A DNA stretch of 64,000 nt. Origin: Calliopsis andreniformis. Taxonomy: Eukaryota > Arthropoda > Insecta > Hymenoptera > Andrenidae. Shown piece by piece: positions 12,655-27,900 of this stretch; the first letter of the stretch is position 1; every line of letters begins with the position of its first letter. The stretch is from positions 310,001 to 374,000 of the forward strand of contig NW_027480569.1 of NCBI RefSeq assembly GCF_051401765.1, in the 5' to 3' direction. Under the pieces are notes generated by a model, which worked only from the letters and a program-made list of their open reading frames with translations, did not search any database and was not told where the DNA came from. A program made the translations under genes and the position numbers.

Positions 12655-15600
12655 GGATTGAGGATTGAGGTTTGAGGATTGAGGATTGAAGATTGAGTAT
12701 TGATGATTGAATATTGAGGGTTGAGGATTGAGGTTTGAGGATTGAGGATGAAGACTCAGGGTTGAGAATTGAGGTTTGAGGAACGAGGACGAGGACTGAC
12801 GGTAGAGGATTTAGGTTTGAGGATTGAGGATTGAGGAACGAGGATTGAGGATGAGTGCTAAGGGTCGGGGATTGAGGTTCGACGACTGAGGACTGAGGAT
12901 TGAGGTTTGAGAATAGAGGATTGATGTTTGAGGATTGAAGATTGAGTATTGCTGATTGAATATTGAGGATTGGGGATTGAGGTTTGAGGATTGAGGACGA
13001 GGACTGACGGTAGAGGATTTAGGTTTGAGGATTGAGGATTGAGGACTGAGGATTGAGGATGCGTGCTAAGCGTCGGGGATTGAGATTCGACGACTGAGGA
13101 CTGAGGATTGAGGATTGAGAATTGAGGATTGATGTTTGAGGATTGAAGATTGGGGATTGGGTATTGAGGATTGAGGAATGAGGATTGAGGATTGAGGATT
13201 GAGGATTGAGAAATGAGGATTGAGGATTGAGGATTGAAATTGAGGATTGGGTATTGAGGATTGAAGAATGAGGATTGAGGAATTAGGATTGAGGGTTGAA
13301 GATTGAGGATTGAGAAATGAGGATTGAGGATTGAGGATTGAAATTGAGGATTGGGTATTGAGGATTGAAGAATGAGGATTGAGGAATTAGGATTGAGGAT
13401 TGAGGATTGAGGATTGAAGATTGAGGATTGGGTATTGAGGATTGAAGAATGAGGATTGAGGATTGAGGATTGGGGATTGAGGATTGAAGATTAGTGTTGA
13501 GGATTGAAGATTGAGGATTGAGGATTGAGGATCGAGGATTGAGGATTGAGGATTGAGGATTGAAGATTGAATATTGATGAGTGAATATTGAGGACTGAGG
13601 ATTGAGGGTTGTGGATTGAGGACGAGGGCTGAGCGTTGAATATTGATGTTTGAGGTCTGAGTATTAAGGATTGAGGATTGAGAATTGAGGATTGAGGATT
13701 GAGGATTGAAGATTGAGGATTGAGTATTGAGGATTGAGTATTCAGGGTTGAAGATTGAGGATTGAGGATTGAGGATTGAGGATTGAGGATTGAGGAATGG
13801 GTGTTTAGTATTGAAGAATGAGGATTGAGGATTGAGGTTTGAGGATTGAGGATTGAAGATTGAGTATTGATGATTGAATATTGAGGGTTGAGGATTGAGG
13901 TTTGAGGATTGAGGATGAAGACTGAGTGTTGAGGATTGAGGTTTGAGGAACGAGGATCGAGGATTGAGGATTGAGGATTGAAGATTGAGTATTGAGGATT
14001 GAAGATTGAGGGTTGAGTATTGAGGATTCAGGGTTGAAGACTGAGGATTGAGGATTGAGGATTGAGGATTGAGGATTGAGGATTGAAGATTGAATATTTA
14101 TGATTGAATATTGAGGACTGAGGATTGAGGGTTGTGGATTGAGGACGAGGACTGAGGGTTGAATATTGATGTTTGCGGTCTGAGGATTAAGGATTGAGGA
14201 TTGAGAATTGAGGATTGAGGATTGAGGATTGAAGATTAAGGATTGGGTATTTAGGATTGAAGAATGTGGATTGAGGATTGAGGTTTGAGGATTGGGGATT
14301 GAAGATTGAGTATTGATGATTGAATATTGAGGATTGAGGATTGAGGTTTGAGGATTGAGGATGAAGACTGAGGGTTGAGGATTGAGGTTTGAGGAACGAT
14401 GATTGAGGATTGAGGATTGAGGGCTAAGGATTGACGATTGAGTATTGAAGATTGAGGATTGAGGGCTAAGGATTGACGATTGAGTATTGAAGATTGAGGA
14501 TTGATGACTGAGGATTGACGACTGAGAATTGAGGATTGAGTATTGGGGATTATAGATTGAGTATTGGCGATTGAAGATTGAGGATTGAGGATTAAGGATT
14601 GAGGAATGAGGATCGAAGATTGAGTATTGAGGATTGAAGATTGAGGATAGAGGATTGAGTACTGAGGATGGAGGATGAGGGCTGAGGGTTGAAGATTGAG
14701 GATTGAGAAATGAGGATTGAGGATTGAGGATTGAAATTGAGGATTGGGTATTGAGGATTGAAGAATGAGGATTGAGGATTGAGGATTGGGGATTGAGGAT
14801 TGAAGATTAGTGTTGAGGATTGAAGATTGAGGATTGAGGATTGAGTATTGAGGATTGAAGGTTGAGGGTTGAAGATTGAGTATTGATGATTGAGTATTCA
14901 GGATTGAGGATTGAGGATCGATGATTGAAGATTGAGAATTGAGGATTGAAGATTGAGGATTGAGGATTGAGGATTGAGGATTGAGGATTGAGGATTGAGG
15001 ATTGAAGATTCAGTATTGAGTATTGAAGCTTGAGGATTGTGGATTGGGGGTTAAGGATAGAGGATTGAATATTGTAGATTGAGTATTGATGCCTGAGGAT
15101 TGAGGATTTAGGATTGAGGATTGAGGACTCAGGATTGAAGATTGAGTATTGAGGATTGAAGATTGAGGGTTGAAGATTGAGTATTGATGATTGAATATTG
15201 AGGAATGAGGATTGAGGATTGAGGATTGAGGATTGAGGATTGAAGATTGAAGATTGAGTATGGATGATTGAATATTGAGGATTGAGGATTGAGGTTTGAT
15301 GAACGAGGACTGAGGATTGAGGATTGAGGACTAAGGACTGACGATTGAGTATTGAAGATTGAGGATTGATGACTGAGGATTGACGACTCAGAATTGGGGA
15401 TTGAGGATTGAAGATTGAGTATTGAGGATTGAAGATTGAGGGTTAAAGATTGAGTATTGATGATTGAATATTGAGGATTGAGGATTGAGGATTGAGGATT
15501 GAGGATTGAGGATGGAAGATTGAGTATTGAGGATTGAAGATTGAGGGTTGAAGATTGAGTATTGATGATTGAATATTGAGGATTGAGGATTGAGGATTGA

Positions 15601-17604
15601 GGATTGAGGATTGAGGATTGAGGATTGAAGATTGAGTATTGCTGATTGAATATTGAGGATTGGGGATTGAGGTTTGAGGATTGAGGACGAGGACTGACGG
15701 TAGAGGATTTAGGTTTGAGGATTGAGGATTGAGGACTGAGGATTGAGGATGCGTGCTAAGCGTCGGGGATTGAGATTCGACGACTGAGGACTGAGGATTG
15801 AGGATTGAGAATTGAGGATTGATGTTTGAGGATTGAAGATTGAGGATTGGGTATTGAGGATTGAGGAATGAGGATTGAGGATTGAGGATTGAGGATTGAG
15901 AAATGAGGATTGAGGATAGAGGATTGAAATTGAGGATTGGGTATTGAGGATTGAAGAATGAGGATTGAGGAATTAGGATTGAGGATTGAGGGTTGAGGAT
16001 TGAAGATTGAGGATTGGGTATTGAGGGTTGAAGAATGAGGATTGAGAATTGAGGATTGAGGATTGAGGATTGAAGATTGAGTGTTGAGGATTGAAAATTG
16101 AGGATTGAGGATTGACGATTGAGGATTGAGGATTGAAGATTGAGTATTGAGGATTGAAGATGAAGGATTGAGTATTGAGGATTGAGGATTCAGGGTTGAA
16201 GATTGAGGATTGAGGATTGAGGATTGAGGATTGAGGATTGAGGATTGAAGATTGAATATCTATGATTGAATATTGAGGACTGAGGATTGAGGGTTGTGGA
16301 TTGAGGACGAGGACTGAGGGTTGAATATTGATGTTTGAGGTCTGAGGATTACGGATTGAGGATTGAGAATTGAGGATTGAGGATTAAGGATTGAAGATTA
16401 AGGATTGGGTATTTAGGATTGAAGAGTGAGGATTGAGGATTGAGGTTTGAGGATTGGGGATTGAAGATTGAGTATTGACGATTGAATATTGAGGATTGAG
16501 GATTGAGGTTTGAGGTTTGAGGAATGAGGATTGATGGTTGAGGATTGAGGATTGAGGATTGAGGGTTGTGGACTGAAGGCGAGGACTGAGGGTTGAATAT
16601 TGATGTTTGAGGTCTGAGGATTAAGGATTGAGGATTGAGAATTGAGGATTGAGGATTGAGGATTGGAGATTGAGGATTGGGTATTTAGGATTGAAGTATG
16701 AGGATTGAGGATTGAGGTTTGAGGATTGAGGATTGAAGATTGAGTATTGATGATTGAATATTGAGGATTGATGATTGAGGTTTGAGGATTGAGGAAGAGG
16801 ACTGACGGTTGAGGATTGAGGTTTGAGGATTAAGGATTGGGGATTGAGGACTGAGGATTGAGGATTGAGGATTGAGCATTGAGGATTGAAGATTGATGAC
16901 TGGGGATTGAGGATTGAAGATTGAGGATTAACGATTGAAGGTTGGGGATTGAGGACCTAGGATCGGAGATTGATTATTGAGGATTGAAGATTGAGGATTG
17001 AGGATTGAGGATTGAGAATTGAGAATTGAGGATGAGGACTGAGGGTTGCGGATTGAGGTTTGAGGAATGAGGATTGATGGTTGAGGATTGAGGATTGAGG
17101 ATTGAGGATTGAGGATTGAGTATTGAAGATTGAGTATTGATGCCTGAGGCTTGAGGATTGAGGATTGAGTATTGAGGATCGAGGATTGAAGATTGAGTAT
17201 TGGGGATTGAAGATTGAGGATTGAGGATTGAGGATTGAGGTTCGAGAATGAGGACTGACGGTTGAGGATTGAGGTTTGAGGATTGAAGATTGAGGTCTGA
17301 GGACTGAGGATTGAGGATTGAGGATTGAGCATTGAGGATTGAAGATTGAGTACTGGGGATTGGGGATTGAAGATTGAGGATTAAGGATTGAAGATTGGGG
17401 ATTGAGGATCTAGAATTAGAGATTGATTATTGAGGACTGAAGATTGAGGATTGAGAATTGAGGATTGAGAATTGAGAATTGAGTATGAGGACTGAGGGTT
17501 GAGGATTGAGGTTTGAGAAATGAGGATTGAGGGTTGAGGATTGAGGATTGAGGATTGCGGATTGAAGATTGAGAATTGATGATTGAATATTGAGGATTGA
17601 GGAT
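12655..17604. repeat. Mixed A and B modules
   Basis: No gene is seen. A landmarks lie at 12855 (GAGTGCTAAGGGTCGG form), 13063 (GCGTGCTAAGCGTCGG form) and 15753. The first two are only 208 bases apart, which places the two subfamilies side by side. A B landmark (CCTAGGATCGGAG) lies at 16956, and a relative reading GATCTAGAATTAGAG lies near 17408. The part from about 17340 onward is repeated near 50340 (offset about 33,002). Confidence 0.85.
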
Positions 17605-18036
17605 TGAGGTTTGAGGATTGAGGATTGGAGATTGATTATTGAGGATTGAAGATTGAGGATTGAGGATTGAGGATTGAGAATTGAGAATTGAGTATGAGGA
17701 CTGAGGGTTGAGGGTTGAGGTTTGAGGAATGAGGATTGAGGGTTGGGGAATGAGGATTGAGGATTGAGGTTTGAGGATTGAGCATTGAAGATTGAGTATT
17801 GATGCCTGAGGATTGAGGATCGAGAATTGAGGATTGAGGATTGGAGATTGATTATTGAGGATTGAAGATTGAGGATTGAGGATTGAGGATTGAGAATTGA
17901 GAATTGAGTATGAGGACTGAGGGTTGAGGGTTGAGGTTTGAGGAATGAGGATTGAGGGTTGGGGAATGAGGATTGAGGATTGAGGTTTGAGGATTGAGCA
18001 TTGAAGATTGAGTATTGATGCCTGAGGATTGAGGAT
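17605..18036. repeat. 216-base tandem doublet
   Basis: Two head-to-tail copies, about 17605-17820 and 17821-18036, are offset by 216 bases. GGAGATTGATTATTG lies at 17627 and 17843, and CCTGAGGATTG at 17805 and 18021. Each copy holds the pair of short variants GAGAATTGAGAATTGAG followed by GTATGAGGACTG. Near 50702-50898 only one copy of this unit is seen in the otherwise matching distant block, so the doubling is local to this site. Confidence 0.85.
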
Positions 18037-21000
18037 TGAGGATTGAGGATTGAGGATTGAGGATTGAGGATTGAAGATAGAGTATTGAGTATTGAATGTT
18101 GAGGATTGTGGATTGAGGATTAAGGACTGAGGATTGAATATTGTAGATTGAGTATTGATGCCTGAGGATTGAGGATTGAGGATTGAGGATTGAAGATTGA
18201 GTATTGAGGATTGAAGATTGAGGGTTGAAGATTGAGTATTGATGATTGAATATTGAGGAATGAGGATTGGGTGTTTAGTATTGAAGAATGAGGATTGAGG
18301 ATTGAGGTTTGAGGATTGAGGATTGAAGATTGAGTATTGATGATTGAATATTGAGGGTTGAGGATTGAGGTTTGAGGATTGAGGATGAAGACTGAGGGTT
18401 GAGGATTGAGGTTTGAGGAACGAGGATCGAGGATTGAGGATTGAGGTCTAAGGATTGACGATTGAGTATTGAAGATTGTGGATTGATGACTGAGGATTGA
18501 CGACTGAGAATTGAGGATTGAGGATTGATGATTGAAGATTGTGTATTGAGGATTGAATATTGAGGATTGAGGATTGAGGATTGAGGATTGAGGATTGAGG
18601 ATTGAGGATTGAAGATTGAGTATTGAGTATTGAAGGTTGAGGATTGTGGATTGAGGATTGGGTATTGAGGATTGAGTAATGAGGATTGAGGATTGCGGTT
18701 TGAGTATTGGGGATTGCAGGTTGAGTATTGGCGATTGAAGATTGAGGATTGAGGATTGAGGATTGAGGAATGAGGATCGAAGATTGAGTATTGAGGATTG
18801 AAGATTGAGGATAGGGGATTGAGTATAGAGGATGGAGGATGAGGGCTGAGGGTTGAAGATTGAGGATTGAGAAATGAGGGTTGAGGATTGAGGATTGAAA
18901 TTCAGGATTGGGTATTGAGGATTGAAGAATGAGGATTGAGGAATTAGGATTGAGGATTGAGGATTGAGGATTGAAGATTGAGGATTGGGTATTGAGGATT
19001 GAAGAATGAGGATTGAGGATTGAGGATTGGGGATTGAGGATTGAAGATTAGTGTTGAGGATTGAAGATTGAGGATTGAGGATTGAGGATTGAGGATTGAG
19101 GATTGAAGATTGGGTATTGAGGATTGAAGATTGAGGATTGAGTATTGAGGATTGAGGATTCAGGGTTGAAAATTGAGGATTGAGGATCGAGGATTGAGGA
19201 TTGAGGATTGAGGATTGAAGATTGAATATTGATGATTGAATATTGAAGACTGAGGATTGAGGGTTGTGGATTGAGGACGAGGGCTGAGGGTTGAATATTG
19301 ATGTTTGAGGTCTGAGTATTAAGGATTGAGGATTGAGAATTGAGGATTGAGGATTGAGGATTGAAGATTGAGGATTGGGTATTTAGGATTGAAGAATGAG
19401 GATTGAGGATTGAGGTTTGAGGATTGAGGATTGATGATTGAGTATTGTCGATTGAATATTGAGGATTGAGGATTGAGGTTTGAGGTTTGAGGAATGAGGA
19501 TTGATGGTTGAGGATTGAGGATTGAGGATTGAGGATTGAGGATTGAGGATTGAGGATTGAGTATTGAAGATTGAGTATTGATACCTGAGGATTGAGGATT
19601 GAGGATTGAGGATTGAGGATTGAAGATTGAGTATTGGGGATTGAAGATTGAGTATTGAGGATTGAGGATTGAGGATGGAGAATGAGGACTGACGGTTGAG
19701 GATTGAGGTTTGAGGATTGAAGATTGAGGACTGAGGACTGAGGATTGAGGATTGAGGATTGAGCATTGAGGATTGAAGATTGAGTACTGGGGATTCGGGA
19801 TTGCAGATTGAGGATTAAGGATTGAAGATTGAGTATTGAGGATTGAAGATAGAGGATTGAGTATTGAGGATTGAGGATTCAGGGTTGAAAATTGAGGATT
19901 GAGGATAGAGGATTGAGGATTGAGGATTGAGGATTGAAGATTGAATATTGATGATTGAATATTGAGGACTGAGGATTGAGGGTTGTGGACTGAGGACGAG
20001 GACTGAGGGTTGAATATTGATGTTTGAGGTCTGAGGATTAAGGATTGAGGATTGAGAATTGAGGATTGAGGATTGAGGATTGGAAATTGAGGATTGCGTA
20101 TTTAGGATTGAAGTATGAGGATTGAGGATTGAGGTTTGAGGATTGAGGATTGAAGATTGAGTATTGATGATTGAATATTGAGGATTGATGATTGAGGTTT
20201 GAGGATTGAGGAAGAGGACTGACGGTTGAGGATTGAGGTTTGAGGGTTAAGGATTGGGGATTGAGGACTGAGGATTGAGGATTGAGGATTGAGCATTGAG
20301 GATTGAAGATTGATGACTGGGGATTGAGGATTGAAGATTGAGGATTAACGATTGAAGGTTGGGGATTGAGGACCTAGGATCGGAGATTGATTATTGAGGA
20401 TTGAATATTGAGGATTGAGGATTGAGGATTGAGGATTGAAGATTGAGTATTGAGGATTGAAGATTGAGGGTTGAAGATTGAGTATTGATGATTGAATATT
20501 GAGGAATGAGGATTGAGGATTGAGGATTGAGGATTGGGTATTGAGGATTGAAGAATGAGGATTGAGGAATTAGGATTGAGGATTGAGGATTGAGGATTGA
20601 AGATTGAGGATTGGGTATTGAGGATTGAAGAATGATGATTGAGGATTGAGGATTGAGGATTGAGGATTGAAGATTGAGTGTTGAGGATTGAAAATTGAGG
20701 ATTGAGGATTGACGATTGAGGATTGAGGATTGAAGATTGAGTATTGAGGATTGAAGATGGAGGATTGAGGATTGAGGATTGAGGACTAAGGATTGACGAT
20801 TGAGTATTGAAGATTGAGGATTGATGACTGAGGATTGACGACTGAGAATTGAGGATTGAGGATTGATGATTGAAGATTGAGTATTGAGGATTGAATATTG
20901 CGGATTGAGGATTGAGGATTGAGGATTGAGGATTGAAGATTGAGTATTGAGGATTGAAGATTGAGGATTGAGTATTGAGGATTGAGGATTCAGGGTTGAA

Positions 21001-24000
21001 GATTGAGGATTGAGGATTGAGGATTGAGGATTGAGGATTGAGGATTGGGTGTTTAGTATTGATGAATGAGGATTGAGGATTGAGGTTTGAGGATTGAGGA
21101 TTGAAGATTGAGTATTGATGATTGAATATTGAGGGTTGAGGATTGAGGTTTGAGGATTGAGGATGAAGACTGAGGGTTGAGGATTGAGGTTTGAGGAACG
21201 AGGATCGAGGATTGAGGATTGAGGTCTAAGGATTGACGATTGAGTATTGAAGATTGTGGATTGATGACTGAGGATTGACGACTGAGAATTGAGGATTGAG
21301 GATTGATGATTGAAGATTGAGTATTGAGGATTGAATATTGAGGATTGAGGATTGAGGATTGAGGATTGAGGATTGAAGATTGAGTATTGAGTATTGAAGG
21401 TTGAGGATTGTGGATTGAGGATTAAGGATTGTGGATTGAATATTGTAGATTGAGTATTGATGCCTGAGGTTTGAGGATTGAGGATTGTGGATTGAATATT
21501 GTAGATTGAGTATTGATGCCTGAGGATTGAGGATTGAGGATTGAGGATTGAGGATTGAGGATTGAAGGTTGAGTATTGAGGATTGAAGATTGAGTATTCA
21601 AGATTGAGTATTGATGATTGAATATTGAGGATTGAGGATTGAGGATTGAGGATTGAGGATTGGGTATTGAGGATTGAGTAATGAGGATTGAGGATTGAGG
21701 TTTGAGTATTGGGGATTGTAGATTGAGTATTGGCGATTGAAGATTGAGGATTGAGGATTGAGGATTGAGGAATGAGGATCGAAGATTGAGTATTGAGGAT
21801 TGAAGATTGAGGATAGAGGATTGAGTACTGAGGATGGAGGATGAGGGCTGAGGGTTGAAGATTGAGGATTGAGAAATGAGGGTTGAGGATTGAGGATTGA
21901 AATTGAGGATTGGGTATTGAGGATTGAAGAATGAGGATTGAGGAATTAGGATTGAGGATTGAGGATTGAGGATTGAAGATTGAGGATTGGGTATTGAGGA
22001 TTGAAGAATGAGGATTGAGGATTGAGGATTGGGGATTGAGGATTGAAGATTAGTGTTGAGGATTGAAGATTGAGGATTGAGGATTGAGGATTGAGGATTG
22101 AAGATTGTGTATTGAGGATTGAATATTGCGGATTGAGGATTGAGGATTGAGGATTGAGGATTGAAGATTGAGTATTGAGGATTGAAGATTGAGGATTGAG
22201 TATTGAGGATTGAGGATTCAGGGTTGAAGATTGAGGATTGAGGATTGAGGATTGAGGATTGAGGATTGAGGATTGGGTGTTTAGTATTGAAGAATGAGGA
22301 TTGAGGATTGAGGTTTGAGGATTGAGGATTGAAGATTGAGTATTGATGATTGAATATTGAGGGTTGAGGACTGAGGTTTGAGGATTGAGGATGAAGACTG
22401 AGGGTTGAGGATTGAGGTTTGAGGAACGAGGATCGAGGATTGAGGATTGAGGACTAAGGATTGACGATTGAGTATTGAAGATTGTGGATTGATGACTGAG
22501 GATTGACGACTGAGAATTGAGGATTGAGGATTGATGATTGAAGATTGAGTATTGAGTACTGAAGGTTGAGGATTGTGGATTGAGGATTAAGGATTGTGGA
22601 TTGAATATTGTAGATTGAGTATTGATGCCTGAGGATTGAGGATTGAGGATTGTGGATTGAATATTGTAGATTGAGTATTGATGCCTGAGGATTGAGGATT
22701 GAGGATTGAGGATTGAGGATTGAGGATTGCATGTTGAGTATTGAGGATTGAAGATTGAGGATTCAAGATTGAGTATTGATGATTGAATATTGAGGATTGA
22801 GGATTGAGGATTGAGGACTGAGGATTGGGTATTGAGGATTGAGTAATGAGGATTGAGGATTGAGGTTTGAGTATTGGGGATTGCAGATTGAGTGTTGGCG
22901 ATTGAAGATTGAGGATTGAGGATTGAGGATTGAGGAATGAGGATCGAAGATTGAGTATTGAGGATTGAAGATTGAGGATAGAGGATTGAGTACTGAGGAT
23001 GGAGGATGAGGGCTGAGGGTTGAAGATTGAGGATTGAGGTTTGAGGATTGAGGATGGAGACTGATGGTTGAGGATTGAGGTTTGAGGAACGAGGATCGAG
23101 GATTGATGATTGAGGACTAAGGATTGACGATTGAGTATTGAAGATTGAGGATTGATGACTGAGGATTGACGACTGAGAATTGAGGATTGAGGATTGATGA
23201 TTGAGGATTGAGTATTGAGGATTGAATATTGAGGATTGAGGATTGAGGATTGAGGATTGAGGATTGAGGATTGAGGATTGAAGATTGAGTATTGAGTATT
23301 GAAGGTTGAGGATTGTGGATTGAGGATTAAGGATTGTGGATTGAATATTGTAGATTGAGTATTGATGCCTGAGGATTGAGGATTGAGGATTGTGGATTGA
23401 ATATTGTAGATTGAGTATTGATGCCTGAGGATTGAGGATTGAGGATTGAGGATTGACGATTGAGGATTGAAGGTTGAGTATTGAGGATTGAAGATTGAGG
23501 ATTCAAGATTGAGTATTGATGATTGAATACTGAGGATTGAGGATTGAGGATTGAGGATTGAGGATTGGGTATTGAGGATTGAGTAATGAGGATTGAGGAT
23601 TGAGGTTTGAGTATTGGGGATTGCAGATTCAGTATTGGCGATTGAATATTGAGGGTTGAGGATTGAGGTTTGAGGATTGAGGATGAAGACTGAGGGTTGA
23701 GGATTGAGGTTTGAGGAACGAGGATCGAGGATTGAGGATTGAGGGCTAAGGATTGACGATTGAGTATTGAAGATTGTGGATTGATGACTGAGGATTGACG
23801 ACTGAGAATTGAGGATTGAGGATTGATGATTGAAGATTGAGTATTGAGGATTGAATATTGAGGATTGAGGATTGAGGATTGAGGATTGAGGATTGAGGAT
23901 TGAGGATTGAAGATTGAGTATTGAGTATTGAAGGTTGAGGATTGTGGATTGAGGATTAAGGATTGTGGATTGAATATTGTAGATTGAGTATTGATGCCTG

Positions 24001-24900
24001 AGGATTGAGGATTGAGGATTGTGTATTGAATATTGTAGATTGAGTATTGATGCCTGAGGATTGAGGATTGAGGATTGAGGATTGAGGATTGAGGATTGCA
24101 GGTTGAGTATTGAGGATTGAAGATTGAGGATTCAAGATTGAGTATTGATGATTGAATATTGAGGATTGAGGATTGAGGATTGAGGATTGAGGATTGGGTA
24201 TTGAGGATAGAGTAATGAGGATTGAGGGTTGAGGTTTGAGTATTGGGGATTGCAGATTGAGTATTGGCGATTGAAGATTGAGGATTGAGGATTGAGGATT
24301 GAGGAATGAGGATCGAAGATTGAGTATTCAGGATTGAAGATTGAGGATAGAGGATTGAGTACTGAGGATGGAGGATGAGGGCTGAGGGTTGAAGATTGAG
24401 GATTGAGAAATGGGGATTGAGGATTGAGGATTGAAATTGAGGATTGGGTATTGAGTATTGAAGATTGAGGATTGAGGATTGAGGATTGAGGATTGAGGAT
24501 TGAAGATTGGGTATTGAGGATTGAAGATTGAGGATTGAGTATTGATGATTGAATATTGAGGATTGAGGATTGAGGTTTGAGGATTGAGGATGAAGACTGA
24601 TGGTTGAGGATTGAGGTTTGAGGAACGAGGATTGAGGATTGAGGATTGAGGACTAAGGATTGACGATTGAGTATTGTAGATTGAGGATTGATGACTGAGG
24701 GTTGACGACTGAGAATTGAGGATTGAGGATTGATGATTGAAGATTGAGTATTGAGGATTGAACATTGCGGATTGAGGATTGAGGATTGAGGATTGAGGAT
24801 TGAGGATTGAGGATTGAAGATTGAGTATTGAGTATTGAAGGTTGAGGATTGTGGATTGAGGATTAAGGATTGAGGATTGAATATTGTAGATTGAGTATTG
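18037..24900. repeat. C-type modules with B landmark at 20373
   Basis: No gene is seen. A B landmark lies at 20373. C landmarks (GATGCCTGAGG) recur near 18163, 21470/21526, 22626/22682, 23366/23422, 23995/24051 and 24901, mostly as doublets about 56-57 bases apart joined by GTGGATTGAATATTGTAG. Between doublets the same flanking string (GTATTGGGGATTGCAGATTG, then GTATTGGCGATTG) returns repeatedly. Confidence 0.8.
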
Positions 24901-27900
24901 ATGCCTGAGGATTGAGGATTGAGGATTGAGGATTGAGGATTGAGGATGGAAGACTGAGTATTGAGGATTGAAGATTGAGGGTTGAAGTTTGAGTATTGAT
25001 GATTGAATATTGAGGATTGAGGATTGAGGATTGAGGATTGAAGATTGAGTATTGCTGATTGAATATTGAGGATTGGGGATTGAGGTTTGAGGATTGAGGA
25101 CGAGGACTGACGGTAGAGGATTTAGGTTTGAGGATTGAGGATTGAGGACTGAGGATTGAGGATGCGTGCTAAGCCTCGGGGATTGAGATTCGACGACTGA
25201 GGACTGAGGATTGAGGATTGAGAATTGAGGATTGATGTTTGAGGATTGAAGATTGGGGATTGGGTATTGAGGATTGAGGAATGAGGATTGAGGATTGAGG
25301 ATTGAGGATTGAGAAATGAGGATTGAGGATTGAGGATTGAAATTGAGGATTGGGTATTGAGGATTGAAGAATGAGGATTGAGGAATTAGGATTGAGGATT
25401 GAGGATTGAGGATTGAAGATTGAGGATTGGGTATTGAGGATTGAAGAATGAGGATTGAGGATTGAGGATTGAGGATTGAGGATTGGGTATTGAGGATTGA
25501 AGAATGAGGATTGAGGAATTAGGATTGAGGATTGAGGATTGAGGATTGAAGATTGAGGATTGGGTATTGAGGATTGAAGAATGAGGATTGAGGATTGAGG
25601 ATTGAGGATTGAGGATTGAAGATTGAGTGTTGAGGATTGAAAATTGAGGATCGAGGATTGACGATTGAGGATTGAGGATTGAAGATTGAGTATTGAGGAT
25701 TGAAGATGGAGGATTGAGTATTGAGGATTGAGGATTCAGGGTTGAAGATTGAGGATTGAGGAATGAGGATTGAGGATTGAGGATTGAGGATTGAGGATTG
25801 AGGATGGAAGACTGAGTATTGAGGATTGAAGATTGAGGGTTGAAGATTGAGTATTGATGATTGAATATTGAGGATTGAGGATTGAGGATTGAGGATTGAG
25901 GATTGAGGATTGAGGATTGAAGATTGAGTATTGCTGATTGAATATTGAGGATTGGGGATTGAGGTTTGAGGATTGAGGACGAGGACTGACGGTAGAGGAT
26001 TTAGGTTTGAGGATTGAGGATTGAGGACTGAGGATTGAGGATGCGTGCTAAGCGTCGGGGATTGAGATTCGACGACTGAGGACTGAGGATTGAGGATTGA
26101 GAATTGAGGATTGATGTTTGAGGATTGAAGATTGGGGATTGGGTATTGAGGATTGAGGAATGAGGATTGAGGATTGAGGATTGAGGATTGAGAAATGAGG
26201 ATTGAGGATTGAGGATTGAAATTGAGGATTGGGTATTGAGGATTGAAGAATGAGGATTAAGGAATTAGGATTGAGGATTGAGGATTGAGGATTGAGGATT
26301 GAAGATTGAGGATTGGGTATTGAGGATTGAAGAATGAGGATTGAGGATTGAGGATTGAGGATTGAGGATTGAAGATTGAGTGTTGAGGATTGAAAATTGA
26401 GGATCGAGGATTGACGATTGAGGATTGAGGATTGAAGATTGAGTATTGAGGATTGAAGATGGAGGATTGAGTATTGAGGATTGAGGATTCAGGGTTGAAG
26501 ATTGAGGATTGAGGAATGAGGATTGAGGATTGAGGATTGAGGATTGAAGATTGAATATTTATGATTGAATATTGAGGACTGAGGATTGAGGGTTGTGGAT
26601 TGAGGACGAGGACTGAGGGTTGAATATTGATGTTTGAGGTCTGAGGGTTAAGGATTGAGGATTGAGAATTAAGGATTGAGGATTAAGGATTGAAGATTAA
26701 GGATTGGGTATTTAGGAGTGAGGATTGTGGATTGAGGTTTGAGGATTGGGGATTGAAGATTGAGTATTGATGATTGAATATTGAGGATTGAGGGTTGAGG
26801 TTTGAGGATTGAGGATGAAGACTGAGGGTTGAGGATTGAGGTTTGAGGAACGAGGATTGAGGATTGAAGATTGAGGATTGGGTATTGAGGATTGAAGATT
26901 GAGGATTGATGACTGAGGATTGACGACTGAGAATTGAGGATTGAGGATTGATGATTGAAGATTGGGTATTGAGGATTGAATATTGCGGACTGAAGATTGA
27001 GGATTGAGGATTGAGGATTGAAGATTGAGTGTTGAGGATTGAAGATTGAGGATTGAGTATTGAGGATTGAGGATTCAGGGTTGAAGATTGAGGATTGAGG
27101 ATTGAGGATTGAGGATTGAGGATTGAGGATTGAGGATTGGGTGTTTAGTATTGAAGAATGAGGATTGAGGATTGAGGATTGAGGATTGACGATTGAGGAT
27201 TGAAGGTTGAGTATTGAGGATTGAAGATTGAGGATTCAAGATTGAGTATTGATGATTGAATACTGAGGACTGAGGATTGAGGATTGAGGATTGAGGATTG
27301 GGTATTGAGGATTGAGTAATGAGGATTGAGGATTGAGGTTTGAGTATTGGGGATTGCAGATTGAGTATTGGCGATTGAATATTGAGGGTTGAGGATTGAG
27401 GTTTGAGGATTGAGGATGAAGACTGAGGGTTGTGGATTGAGGTTTGAGGAACGAGGATCGAGGATTGAGGATTGAGGACTAAGGATTGACGATTGAGTAT
27501 TGAAGATTGTGGATTGATGACTGAGGATTGACGACTGAGAATTGAGGATTGAGGATTGATGATTGAAGATTGAGTATTGAGGATTGAATATTGAGGATTG
27601 AGGATTGAGGATTGAGGATTGAGGATGGAAGACTGAGTATTGAGGATTGAAGATTGAGGGTTGAAGATTGAGTATTGATGATTGAATATTGAGGATTGAG
27701 GATTGAGGATTGAGGATTGAGGATTGAGGATTGAGGATTGAAGATTGAGTATTGCTGATTGAATATTGAGGATTGGGGATTGAGGTTTGAGGATTGAGGA
27801 CGAGGACTGACGGTAGAGGATTTAGGTTTGAGGATTGAGGATTGAGGACTGAGGATTGAGGATGCGTGCTAAGCGTCGGGGATTGAGATTCGACGACTGA

